From: Oxytricha trifallax
Lineage: Eukaryota; Ciliophora; Spirotrichea; Sporadotrichida; Oxytrichidae
Assembly (NCBI GenBank): GCA_000711775.1
Contig: ARYC01000667.1
Location: 1 to 64,000, forward strand
DNA: 64,000 bases
Direction: 5' to 3'
This document shows, piece after piece, positions 14,420 through 25,089 of this stretch (positions within the stretch are counted from its first letter, which is position 1; each line of letters opens with the position of its first letter). The notes below the pieces were generated by a model. That model was not told where the DNA came from, made no database searches, and worked only from the letters and a program-made list of their open reading frames with translations. The position numbers and the translations under genes were made by a program.

Positions 14420-17400
14420 AAAAAAAGGTAAGAAAAATATTTTTACATATTTTCATACAGCTCTAATTTCCTTTTAGATTTATAGGGCTAATCAAGCCTT
14501 TCATTTAGATTGGCATTTTTTGCCCATAAAACAGGATATCTATTCACAAATCCGGTCTTAATATTTTTTTTATAAACTTACCCACATCACAATTAGTAAA
14601 ATTTTAATGGGTTATTATAGTTTGTATCAAGAGCTAACCCAAAATGGTGCAGACCTGACCTCCTAGAAAGACCTAAAATGCTAGAATATGCTACCGTTAT
14701 TACTAAATCCATAACAGTAATTAGTACTAGTGCTAATATCTTTAGAGCAAGAGGTGGTATATGGATTAAACTACCTAATTCATTTAGAGATGCTTGATGC
14801 AATCAACCTTGATAATTATTGATTCTTGTTAGTATACTTTTGGAAAGCTATTTTAGTGTAAATCAGTCCTGAGTAAATGTCCTTTTTAATCCTGATGATT
14901 GCTCCGCATGTATTAATATGATAGAATAATATGTTTGGATTTTAATATCTACTCCAAGGTCATCCAGGTCAATGAATGAATTGGGCTCGAAAATGAATTT
15001 TATAAAAGTGCAGATCTATACATTTATAAGAATTATTTTTGAGAAAAATTGAGAAATTAAAAACATCATAAACCATTAATTATATGATTTTATAAAATGT
15101 TTGTGATTTCGTTTGACGTTGGGATTAAGTTAATGGCACCATTGGACAAAATTTATAAAATGTCCTCAAAATTTCCCATATTTTCAAAAGTTATTTGTTC
15201 TTTGGCAAGCTCTCTAACTGATTTTAGGTTATCTTTTACGTCCTAGAACTTTTCTCCTGCTAATTGATGCAAAATCATGACAAGTAGTGAATAATTGTCT
15301 CTCCAAGGTTCCGCAATTATTTCTCCCATATAGTTTGACTCATAAATATAGGGACACAACTTTGAGTCAGTTTCAAAGGTGGGTTATCCCTAAAATTAGC
15401 TTCTTGAAAAATTGCTTATCGTACTATAAGAAGTATCGTCTAAGTTGACTTTAATATTCTCTGGCTTCTAATAGAGATGAACAACTTAATCATCATGTAA
15501 CTTTTTCACTGCAATAGAGGCACTTATTATATATCTCCAGGTAACTACCCTTCTATGTTGAAGATTTAAAAGGTCACCTAATGTAAAATCAAACCCTTTC
15601 ATCCAAATCAGTAAATATGTGGGACTAAAATAAATCTTTGCTATTTTGTCAAGTTGTTTAGCATTGCTTCTTGCAAATTTATATTACCAATAAATGTCTC
15701 ATTGTACTCTCTCTCTCTGTAAAGACCATCTTGAATTAATGAAAGTATTTGAAAACTTGCCAAGTGATTGTAATTGAGGTGAGGTTTTTATTCAACCAAC
15801 TCTTCTATTGACATAATAAGCACGCAATTTTATGATGTCATTTGTATTATTTCTTATTCAAAGTTTTAATAGTTTGCTGAACTATGATTAATCTTCAACT
15901 TTAAGTCAATTTAATCAATTGTTTAACTACTGAATTTATTACTATTATTGAGGATTTCAGGCACCTCAAACTAATTTTAATTGCATTATTTATGTTCCTC
16001 TTATTTAAGTTCTTCCATTAAGTTTGGTGCCTCAGTGTTGAAAGTCTTGAGTTCTTTTACAATTTCAGTTTTCTTGTTTTTGAGTAGTGATCCATTCAAG
16101 TTTTGAAAAATCTATGTAAATCAAAGTTAAAATTTAAATATCTTTAATTTACTAATGGGGGATAGCCAGCATGGAGGAGCTCCTAATGAGAATGAAAAAT
16201 TCGGTGCTTCTTCAATTCTGTAGTTGGGTATCTACCACCGAAAGTATTATGACAAACTTTACATATGTACCCTCCTTTATGTTTAAAATGGAAAACTTCC
16301 CCTACTTTCTAGAATGAGTCTTTATGTGCCTAGTGTATTATTTTCTTGTCAAAATTTTGTCACAAATAGTGCAAGTATAAGTAATTGAGGATTATGATTT
16401 TTCTGACTTTTTCTCAATTCCACTATTTAAATTTTATCCTTACTATGGTTGTTCAAGGCTCTCTTACATTCAAAGTTAAGAATTTTAAATCTTACATTCT
16501 TCTATAGGGCAACTTGAAATTTCGATAACAGAAGATGAGTAAATATCATTTGAATTTAGGCTGCTCAATGATGAATAGTCCCAACTTTTCTTATCACGTT
16601 TTGGTCCCATTTACTATTAAATAGCTTAATTTATAAAATTATTAGGGGGGGGGAAGTTTCCTGCCCCCAAAAAGGTAATTTCCTGCCCCATACATAAAAA
16701 TATGCAATTTTTATGATTTTAAAAGAATCTTTATCATCTATTATTATGTAGTTTTTTTTTTATAATTTAGCTTCAAATATCATTTCTACCTTGATAATAA
16801 TTTTAAAATTTAATGAAAATTACATTAATTATTAAAAAAACACTTATTTTAGCCTTGTCAATAATATATAATTTGATAAAGAATAATTATGTACCTTGAA
16901 AATTATATAATAATAAATGTTGTATAGTACATGGTTATGGTTATTGAAATTGAAATTAATTTGTTTCTATTAAATTTATTGCAAAAACATAAAATTTAAT
17001 GTTGGGGGCAGGAAACTACCTTTTGAGGCAGGAAACTTTCCCCCCCCCCAATTATTAATAGTCACAATTTATGTTTAAATAGCTTAATCCTTATTAATTA
17101 ATAAGTTAATTAAAGTTAATACTTAATATAGCAAGGGAACTCAAATTTTATTTAAAAAATAGAAGTTAAATTCAATAGCATTTTAAAATCTTGAAATCTC
17201 ACAAATCCAAATAATAGTAATATCAAACCCTAAAACCCCTTTCAGATGTCCCCTGGGGACACCCTGGGGACATTCATGTTTTATAGGAGAAATAAACATA
17301 AAATTTGTGTCCCTTTTATTAACCTCTTAACAATTTATAGAACTTTTAGAATAACTAACCTAACCTTAGCTATAATGCAGAGATACTAACAGAATTATAA

Positions 17401-20400
17401 CTAATAGCTATTTTTTCAGCTCAAGCTACTTCATAGCCAATAAAAAAATGCTATTAGTCATAGGATAAGGATTCTTTGAGAAATGTGAAGATTAATAAAT
17501 TCTGACAAATTAAAATTGTAATTAATTAATAAACTTATGGAAAATACGCAAATGAATCAAAACAGTACTCAAATAAACACGCAAATCCCATCTAGGTAAT
17601 TAGAGGGTCAACTCAGTAGTAAAGCTGACTGGTATAACTATTTCAAATTTCAATGTAAGTATCAAACTTTTAATTGAATATAGGCAATATGTTCATGCCT
17701 CCTTATAAAAAATGCACAATGAGATTTATTAGAGATGTCCTTAAAGGGACCAAAATACTCATCAAGTCAAATGAAGTAATTTGGATTAATGTCCCCTATT
17801 TCCCTGAATTAAGCTTGAAGCGTATATGGGAGGAAGTCAAAGTAGATTAGGAACTTATTAGGTACTTAAATATTTACGAGGATGATGATGAGCTGCCTGA
17901 TAGAAATTTTTTCTTTGGCATTCTAGGAACTCTTAGAAATGAGTATCTGTAAAAGATGGTCCATGACTAACAGTAGATAAGGGTTTTGGGGACATAAAAA
18001 TCAGGAGACCAAAATTCAATTCTAATCAGCAATGAATTTTTGGAGCTTCTTTAAAAAATCCAACTATTTCAAGTAAGACAAATACTTGCTTCACATATTT
18101 ATTTAGAGAGAAAAGGAAGAGCACTTTCACTATTGAAGAAAGATTCGCAAATCAGTAGAATTACTAAGAAAAGAAAATTGAATGAAATGACATTTTCATA
18201 CTCTGACTATATAAGCAACTCGAATAAAATTTAAGAGGAACACAAAGAGGGCTAATAAATGAGAAATATAAATTAGACGCCTTAAAAATAAAAGTTCTTT
18301 AACATTTGAAATTTAAGCATAATTACTTTAAAAACAAGTTTTATTTAATCATTTTGTTTCTAATTGTGCAACTTAACTTTGCATTTTAAATATATGTCGT
18401 TTTTCTGTCTTTAGGCAATCATCTTACTTAATGTTATAAATTGCGTTCCTTACTATTTAGTAGTGTATTTTATTAGAAAAATCAAAGTTCCTTTCAATTA
18501 TGTCCTTTTTATACTGAAGCTTAACTCTGGAAAATATTTCTTCAATGCAGTTATACTCTGACGAATAGGGGGCATTAAAAATATAACTCCAACCATTAGC
18601 TTCTATTTATTGTTTAAAAAACTTATTGTGATGAGCTTTTAAGTTATCCATGAAAAGTATTGCTTATTAGCCTTTGTAAAAGTTGTCAACAATTGCAAGG
18701 CCTTAAATCAAGTCTGGAATCTTAATTGATTTTTCTTTAATAACGTAACCTAAAAGCTCCAATCGTCCTGAAATAAGTACTAGCTCAGCCAGAGTTTTGA
18801 TATTAGTACCTCCATTTTAAACATCTTAATTTTGATAAGGTCCAGCCCATGATTTTAATTTTACTGAGTGTGGTTTGAAAATAGTCTCATCCAAATATAT
18901 ATATTTTCCTATAGCAAATAAGCCCTGCATATTTACGGGTAAGATTGAAGTTATGCAACCTAAATTTAAGTCTTTTTAGATTCTGAAATCCTATAAGAAG
19001 AATTAGAATTTTTGTATTTCACTCCATTAGAGAGAATAATATTTCTTAAAGCAGAAGTTGAAATCTTAGTATAAGGAAATTTGCGATGTAAAATTTTAGC
19101 TCTATCAGCGATAGAGTAAAGCTTTAGTTCCTTTAAAGTATGATTGCTGACTAAATAGTTTAAATGATCAAGTGTTAAGTTCAAAAATTTTTTATTATAT
19201 TTTTTGCATTGTTTAGGCATGTTACCAGGATTAATGCAAACTTTTCTAATTATATTAATGTGAAACCCAAATATTTTTACAATTTATCTATAGCTTAAAT
19301 AAGTTAACTTGGCAAATAAAGGATCTTGATCTCCAAATCTGAGTTTGATAATTTATGTTCGTGTTTCCTCACTTATTGAACTATAGATATGCGATTTCAT
19401 TTTAAATTTATTTCAATTTAATTAATGATTCTCAATTTTTCAAAAATAATTCTTATGATTATCAAAATTTAAAAAAAATCTATGAAAAAATTAAAAGGTT
19501 TTTTTGTAGCTTTAGAATCAATCAAATCTTCTTACACTTAGTGTTTATAATGTGAATGGGAAATAATCATTTAAGGATGCTACTCAAAAGTAAACACTCC
19601 TCCTCCTCCAGAAGTTTCAATGATACATTCATTTTTTAATATTTGAGCATAATAAATAAATAAGAGTGTTTAAAGTTTTTCTTATTAGTAGCAAGTATCT
19701 TTGGGATTTATCTATATATTGATAAAGTCTAAAGGGCAGCAATTTAAGCTCGAGATTAAGCACCCTGTAGTATTAGTTTTATGTATAATTATTACGTCAA
19801 TAGCATCAAATTTATATTATTAACAGTTAATTAGTGACATTCCCACTTTGAAAGTCCAATCATCCCTCATTTTGTATTAAACTTTCACTTGACTCCCATC
19901 TTAAGTATCTTATTTTAAGATTATTCCTTCAGAGTACTAATCATAGTATCTTTGCTTGTAATGAGGAGTGTTGGGACTTCTTAAAATATCATGAGTCCCG
20001 GCTTCAATAAAATCTTAGCCTGAAAGTGTTCATATTATACTGCATATTTTTAAGTTTTCTGATTTCATTAAACATGGTATTAAACGAATCAGTCAAATTT
20101 TCAGTTATTGATTCTAAAATATTGAAATTTTTAGGTTTGCCATAAAATTTACATATATAGTGGTAGTTAATTAAGACGTACTTTTGGATTTTCATGCTCC
20201 AGAACTATTTATCTTAGTTGACCCCTTATCCAAATCAAATATTTTCTTGTAACTAAAGAATTCCCCATTCCCATTGTTAAATTTATTGCATGTTGAATTA
20301 CAAGTCACACAGAAAGTATTGATTCAACAGTGCTTCTTCAATTAATTAGGGCTAGTCCATATTATCCCACAGGGCATTAAAAAACACATTAAACTGTAGC

Positions 20401-20975
20401 ATTATTAATATGTCTATTTCGGCAAGCTCCAACTCCATCAGTAGGCATATTAATAGATCTTTAATTGCATCTTACTTCATCAGGGTCAAATGCATTTACA
20501 ATCTAACAATCTAATATATTTTAACTGTTATTCATGCTTACTTCCAAAAACATGATTTTTATGATCAGTTATTTCATCATAGCCATATTAGCATATTTAA
20601 AAGCTGATAGAGAAGATGGCTCATGCAATATCTACTTTCATTGTTTAAATTGAATTTTAATTACTTTATAATTACATGCTTAGCAGTCTGGAAGGTAAAC
20701 ATTATATGTTGAATTGTAAACCACTCCTGATTTCAAACATTACCCATCCCATCATTATGTGCAATAAGTATATCCTAAAGCATGGACTTTTTGTTTGTGT
20801 ACATAGACTTGGATTGACTTAAAGAAATGCTTGAGAACCTTGCTATAAAATTAAAAATAAATAAAAATTGTATAGTTACTTCAAGTTGAATCAGAAATAT
20901 AATCAATATAATTGCACTTAGTACAAGCTTAGGAATTAGAGCTTGAACATTATAAGTATATCTTTGAATTACCAA
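14420..20975 (-). CDS. Cys-rich membrane protein gene split by TBE-A
   Basis: A start at 20975 gives a strongly hydrophobic segment (LVLSAIILIIFLIQLEVTI), a likely signal anchor. Cys-rich blocks follow (CLKSGVVYNSTYNVYLPDC near 20.7 kb; NATVQCVFQCPVGQYGL near 20.4 kb; CVTCNSTCNK near 20.3 kb). A block with GGGGVFTFE near 19.6 kb runs open into the right end of TBE-A at 19456. Beyond TBE-A, blocks at 15010-14870 and 14820-14430 encode a membrane segment (LALKILALVLITVMDLVIT) and a basic tail (KSKRKLELYEN), with a candidate short intron starting GTAAGT near 14583. I infer one transmembrane surface protein interrupted by the transposon. The joins between blocks are not proven. Confidence 0.45.
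15026..15055 (+). repeat. TBE-A left terminal inverted repeat
   Basis: ATAAGAATTATTTTTGAG at this end matches, in inverse orientation, the right end at 19429-19456, with a 2-bp indel in the A-rich centre. Confidence 0.75.
15066..16610 (-). CDS. TBE 57-kDa zinc-finger/kinase-like protein
   Basis: Starts MGPKRDKKSWDY at 16610. Three introns give good frame: 16463-16495, 16112-16152 and 15670-15707. Predicted length is about 477 residues, close to the 57-kDa TBE protein. The N-terminal part has two C2H2 fingers: CTIC...H and YICKVCHNTFGG...H. A single missing A in the run at 16351-16358, inside finger 1, is the only uncorrected break. The C-terminal half is kinase-like: YLLIWMKGFDFTLGDLLNL resembles the hinge, and ASIAVKKLH is followed by HLYQKPENIKVNL in place of HRDLKPEN. 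The catalytic Asp is therefore missing here and no DFG is seen, so this copy may be a pseudokinase. It is transcribed divergently from the 22-kDa gene. The role of the protein in TBE biology is unknown. Confidence 0.8.
16645..17049. mobile_element. Foldback element, family beta, nested in TBE-A
   Basis: A 405-bp element with inverted ends of a G-run plus AAGTTTCCTGCC (left) and its complement ending in a C-run (right). An 8-bp direct repeat, AATTATTA, flanks it on both sides (16637-16644 and 17050-17057). The interior is AT-rich with no coding frame. It lies 35 bp upstream of the 57k start, in the divergent 57k/22k interval, so it may have displaced promoter sequence. Confidence 0.85.
17226..17275. 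promoter_or_regulatory. C4-rich palindromic cluster in the 57k/22k intergenic region
   Basis: AAACCCTAAAACCCC is followed by TGTCCCCTGGGGACA, an inverted repeat with 7-bp arms, and then by a second CCCTGGGGACA half-unit. It lies between the divergent 57k and 22k genes of TBE-A, about 260 bp before the 22k start. The first part resembles the tips of TBE-B and TBE-C (AACCC, then TTTCAG), but it is internal here. A regulatory role or a relic of an old element end are both possible. Confidence 0.35.
17537..18309 (+). CDS. TBE 22-kDa protein, intron-containing
   Basis: ATG at 17537; a 29-bp intron GTAAGT...TAG at 17655-17683 joins the frame exactly, giving 247 residues (about 29 kDa). Without splicing the frame closes. 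The core MFMPPYKKCTMRFIRDVL, then SNEVIWINVPYFPELSLKR and FFFGILGTLRNEYL, aligns with the minus-strand ORF of TBE-B (MFLPTQEGTKISFLKDLL, IEIPNYPEISVKNLYDD, FFGVLATLKPEYLNK). This identifies it as the TBE 22-kDa gene. The C-terminus is basic and Gln-rich. It converges on the 42k gene with 39 bp between stops. It is longer than the B copy (about 160 residues), mainly at the N-terminus. Function is unknown. Confidence 0.8.
18349..19400 (-). CDS. TBE 42-kDa Tc1/mariner-class DDE transposase
   Basis: ATG at 19400 gives an N-terminal helix-turn-helix-rich region (LTYLSYRQIVKIFGFHINII; later IADRAKILHRKFPYTKIS). A candidate 35-bp intron, 18925-18959, restores the frame into the catalytic core and gives 338 residues. 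The DDE residues are visible: Asp159 in YLDETIF, Asp240 in FMDNLKAHH and Glu275 in PYSSEYNCIEE. That is a DD34E spacing, with the PYS-x-E-x-N-x-I-E-E signature of Tc1/IS630 enzymes. It should cut and join TBE ends; in oxytrichids TBE transposases have been linked to genome rearrangement. The start lies 28 bp inside the right terminal repeat. This is the only 42k copy in the window with all three residues in one recoverable frame. Confidence 0.85.
19429..19456 (-). repeat. TBE-A right terminal inverted repeat
   Basis: Inverse counterpart of 15026-15055; reads ATAAGAATTATTTTTGAA on the minus strand. Host coding frame of the Cys-rich membrane protein gene abuts it from the right. Confidence 0.75.
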
Positions 20976-21017
20976 TTTCTAAATTTAATTCAGTCTGGTC
21001 TTTAAATAAATAATTGA

Positions 21018-21563
21018 TTGCTAGATTTGCATTATTTCAAGATGCTAGAGAATGAAATTGATATTTCAAGTGTTAGAGCAGAACCTAACTTATATTTTGA
21101 ACTTTACCGTAACAAGATTCGCATCCATACTAGTAATTACAAGAGGAGCAAAATTCTCCACAATCTATCAGAAATAGCTCAAATTCATGATATTATTAAG
21201 TCAAAACTCAATAGTAGAGAAGTTTAAAGCTTAAATTTGGAAGAGCTTATTGTTGGATAATAAACATACGATGAAAGAGCTTTTTTTACAATCAGCTACT
21301 CAAAATGGCAATTGATATTAGTAATTCTAGGAGTATCCTTAATTCGTCAGCAAAAATAATCCATCAGAGCTTTATTGACAATTCGCGCGTTAAAAGATGT
21401 TGAGAAGATATCCTGGAGATAGGATGAAGATACCTTTTAACACCGGTTACTGCAAATACTTGGGTCGATGCCCTAAATAAGAAATTAATTTAGGAAATGG
21501 CAAAATATAGAAAAGAAGCTGATTCTATTTCTAATTAATACAGTTAGTAATAATAAATTATGA
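21018..21563 (+). CDS. Hypothetical protein, 181 codons open
   Basis: A continuous frame (Gln-recoded) ends at TGA 21561-21563. The first ATG lies near 21042, giving roughly 173 residues: MLENEIDISSVRAEPNLYF, then a basic region (YKRSKILHNLSEIAQIHDI), then SYSKWQLILVILGVSLIRQ, a possible membrane or buried helix, and a Gln/Arg-rich tail. I recognise no family. It starts just beyond the 5' end of the minus-strand membrane protein gene, so the two are divergent with only ~50 bp between them. An upstream exon is possible. No frameshift is seen. Confidence 0.45.
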
Positions 21564-22190
21564 TCTCATTAATGAATATTTAAAAATAAGACAGTTAACT
21601 TAATATATTGCGAGTTACCGACTTATATGATTAGATCTGAATTTTATTTTTGTATTCTCCAAGAATCGAATGTATTTTATCAATAATATTTAATTTTTGA
21701 TTGATATTAGTGAGAGATAGTGAATTAATTTTAATTAGCTTTGAAGTTAATTAATTTTATTAATTTAATGATTTATCAAATTTTAGCTATTTTCCTTTCA
21801 ATATTTATATAAAATTCTCCAAAATTTTATAAGAAAAATATTTTAATTTATTTTTAATTCAAAATTTATTCAAAAACTCAAGCATCTTGAAACGTTTTTT
21901 CGAACTAGTAGATCTAAGATACTATAATTATTTAAAGTTATAATTCAGAAGAAACATAAAAATTAGGTAGCTTACCTGGACTAAGCCAACACTATTTGAA
22001 GGTATATATTTTGCCTAAAAATATCTATAATAATATAAACAACTTTTAAGGCCAACTCTGGAGGAGTATACTCTTACTTAAATATTTCTAATTAAAACCA
22101 GGTAACTTAATGCTAAATATAAATTTTATTAATATTATAATTAAATTTATATATACATAAATTTTAACTGTATAGATTATACTTGCCTTC
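21564..22190. other. AT-rich spacer
   Basis: Extremely AT-rich; only short unsupported frames. Nothing else seen. Confidence 0.5.
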
Positions 22191-22194
22191 TGTT

Positions 22195-25070
22195 ATCGCC
22201 ACAACATTCCTAATGATGTGTGAAAACAATGAAGAACAATATGCAAGCTCTATTAGACTCATAGGATTTGATACTGACTCAACTGCAAATTCCTTTGTAG
22301 CTGGTAAATAGATTTATCATTCAATAAATATATTTAAACATGTTTATTTATTTATAAGCTTTTTTTGTTTAAAGTTATACTCAGCAACCTGCCCTTCATT
22401 TACGAGTACTAGAGCATACAAAACTTTCTACGCTTCCTTTGATAACTAAGATAAATAATAACTTTGAATATTCTCATCTATTCAATTGGAATTATTTCCA
22501 AATTTGAGACTACAGTTTAGAGAACTTACACATTTTCAAATCCACTCATTAAATCAGCAGTTCTCCATGCTACCTTCATTGTTTAAACTTCAGATGTCAG
22601 AGTTATCACGATTAACAAGATGAGCTATATATTATTATACAATTTAATTTCAAGATCACACCATCTTCTAGGCTGAAAGGTGATTGTTTATACCCTAACT
22701 CTAAGTGCTTCCAGGACTATCCAAACTATAATTGAATGTTATAAATTCAAATTAATATCCTTTACATGCTTACTGAAGTTTATTGCAAGCGAACAGTTCT
22801 AAAGTGCTGAATATTTTGCTTTTGACTTACTTAGATACCTCAATAAATAAGTTTATTATAGTATTTGATGATACTTTTACTCAAGCAAATATTCATTAAT
22901 TTTTATAGCCATTGGTGCATCTGTCGCACTAAGAATTAACTCTACTATCCCTCACCTCATCAAAAAATTAACAAATTACTAAAGATTTTTATATGAATTT
23001 TTTACACTGTTATGTCAACTTAGTTTATTCAACTTTGAATTTATTAAAGTACAGCGGAGGCTTTAAGTTTATAAGCGTCTAATAATTAAATATTGCAAAT
23101 AGTGCTTAATCAAATGGAATCCTGTTGACCGCTGATATTGGATCTTCTAGTACCGCCCTATTAGGGATTAGTGCTTTAGTAACAAATAGATTGTATGCTG
23201 TCTATTCATTTCTTTTATACATTCACTTTTATTAGATTTCACAGGCATTCTGAGTACATGGAACGGCTCTTAACACTTTAATGAAAAAAACTATAGTCAT
23301 AAAAAGTTTCATAGCTGTGGAGCATTATTCAGACTTATATCTAATATTTAAAATGTTTTTATTTTGTTTTTTTATTAAATTTTAATTAGTGGATTGATGC
23401 GTGCTAGCACTAATATTACTTGTAAGAGAAATTTTTTAATTGGTTTAAACTCTTTCTTAGCCAATTTAAAGAGAAGGTAAAAATGCACCTAGTAGATACT
23501 ACCAGCAGAATCATCACATAATTTGTATTAATCAATACAGCCAAAAGTTTAACTTATACTCTGAAGCCTGTAATGATTGTTAATATGTCAAGATCCTCAA
23601 ACATTATGTTTGCTTTTAGCTTTCCTAATTTATGCAATTCTCAAATCACTGAGAGAGAGTAAGTGTTCTTATTAAAATTAATTCAAAATTGTCCATTTTT
23701 TAAGAAATTAGTTTCAGTAAAAATTTCCTGGCCTGTATATTCCTTTGTATTTTACTTTTTTGGAATTTTACATAAAGTTTTGAACCTAATATTATTTTTA
23801 CCCATTAAATTATTAGGAGATATTTTATTTATCCTTTAAGAAATTAAAGTATCCCTGTTTTTTATAATAATATAAAGCATTAATAGAGTATGATAAATTT
23901 AATAAGGATTCTATTAACAATTAAAAACTATAATAGAAATCACTATGAATGCAGTATAATCAATTTGAAGGTTGAGAAACCGACACCCACCGTTTCCAGC
24001 AGAGATAGTTAAAATTGTTGGAATTGCAACCACAGAAAGTGGTTGATAGTTGTAAAAAAGCTAAATTAGTAAGGAAAAAAGTTTTATGTTTATAGGTCAA
24101 GAAATTTCCCTAAAATTACTTATTTATAATGACATAGACGAGAAATTTTCCCAAAGTTTTGTAATATGCTCAATATTTCATTTTAAATAATATATTATAA
24201 ATCTCCAAACGGTTCAATAAAATATCTAAATTGATAAAAAAGTAAAAATTATTTGAAATCAATCTATAAATTTATTAATAGTTGCAATATATTGTTTTAA
24301 TTTATTTAAATTTACTCATTCTTTAATTCATTTAATTGTTTTCATTGATTTTCTTACATTTCTTTCTAATTAAACCTCCAGATTTAAAATATATTCCCAT
24401 TTTTATTATAAATTAAGGCAGATTTTTTTCTACCTATTAAAATTAAATTAATTATATATAATTAATGTATTGTATTAAATAGAAATTTTCAATCTATTGG
24501 CTCAATTATTAAATTGGAATCTAAATTTACTACAAATTTGCGGGTTTTTCTATTGATTTACTTATACAAATAAGCACAACTTTACCTTTACTCACCAGCA
24601 GTAACAACCTTTACAGTCACTAACTCAAAAGTTGCCACAAGTACTACAGTTTCTTTTCCCGCTCCTTTGACATCTATTTTAGCAACTACTCCATCTGATG
24701 TCTATTTCTTAAAACTTTATCATTTTATTTAGTTCCACAATTTCTTATGTTTAAAATCTACTTGAATTTATTCTAGGACAATTTCGCCCTATCTACTGCC
24801 AGTAAGATCCTAACAATCACAGCATTAAGTACATCTTCATTCACCTTTTAACTCACAGATCCCTCTAGCACAGCTACCACAGTAATAAAAGCCATTTATA
24901 GGAATGATGCAGCTTTGAGTAGTAAATTGTTTTCACTTAAGCTGCTCAAATCTAGACAGTAACTCTAACGATTACTGATCTTTCAGAAATGGCTGGTGCT
25001 ATTACTCATAATATTTTATCTAACTATTATACTGTTTCCTCAGCAGTAGCAGCTTCTATGATTAAATAGA
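22195..25070 (+). CDS. Surface-protein family gene, fragmented
   Basis: Separated open blocks on the plus strand: near 22212 (MMCENNEEQYASSIRLIGFD), near 22560-22620 (KSAVLHATFIVQTSDVRVIT), near 23040-23200 and near 24590-25060 (AVTTFTVTNSKVATSTTVSF). Thr/Ser/Val-rich beta-strand-like wording resembles blocks at 0.3-4, 41.7-44.9, 51.5-52.1, 57-59 and 62.5-64 kb, so I infer a local family of secreted or surface proteins. Blocks are separated by AT-rich stretches of IES or intron type. Several TGA codons and frame changes remain, so a decayed copy is possible. No catalytic motif is seen. Confidence 0.35.
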
Positions 25071-25089
25071 AATTATAAAATATGTCATT

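Larger units (their letters stand above)
15026..19456 (-). mobile_element. TBE-A, near-intact telomere-bearing-element transposon
   Basis: A 4431-bp element, or 4026 bp without a nested 405-bp foldback, which matches the ~4.1-kb size of TBEs. It holds all three TBE genes in the canonical arrangement, reversed: 57k (minus), 22k (plus), 42k (minus). The ends are short inverted repeats of 28-30 bp (15026-15055 and 19429-19456). Gene packing is tight: the 57k stop is 10 bp from one inverted repeat and the 42k start 28 bp from the other. Unlike TBE-B and TBE-C, no CCCCAAAA telomeric sequence is seen at the tips and no clear target duplication was found. All three genes contain short GT...AG introns that restore frame. 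Only the 57k gene shows one uncorrected 1-nt frameshift. Confidence 0.85.

Noticed and set aside
17226..17275. The CCCTAAAACCCCTTTCAG-like sequence as the terminus of a separate TBE
   Set aside because: It lies between the divergent 57k and 22k genes of TBE-A, no inverted partner was found to the right, and proper inverted ends exist at 15026 and 19456.
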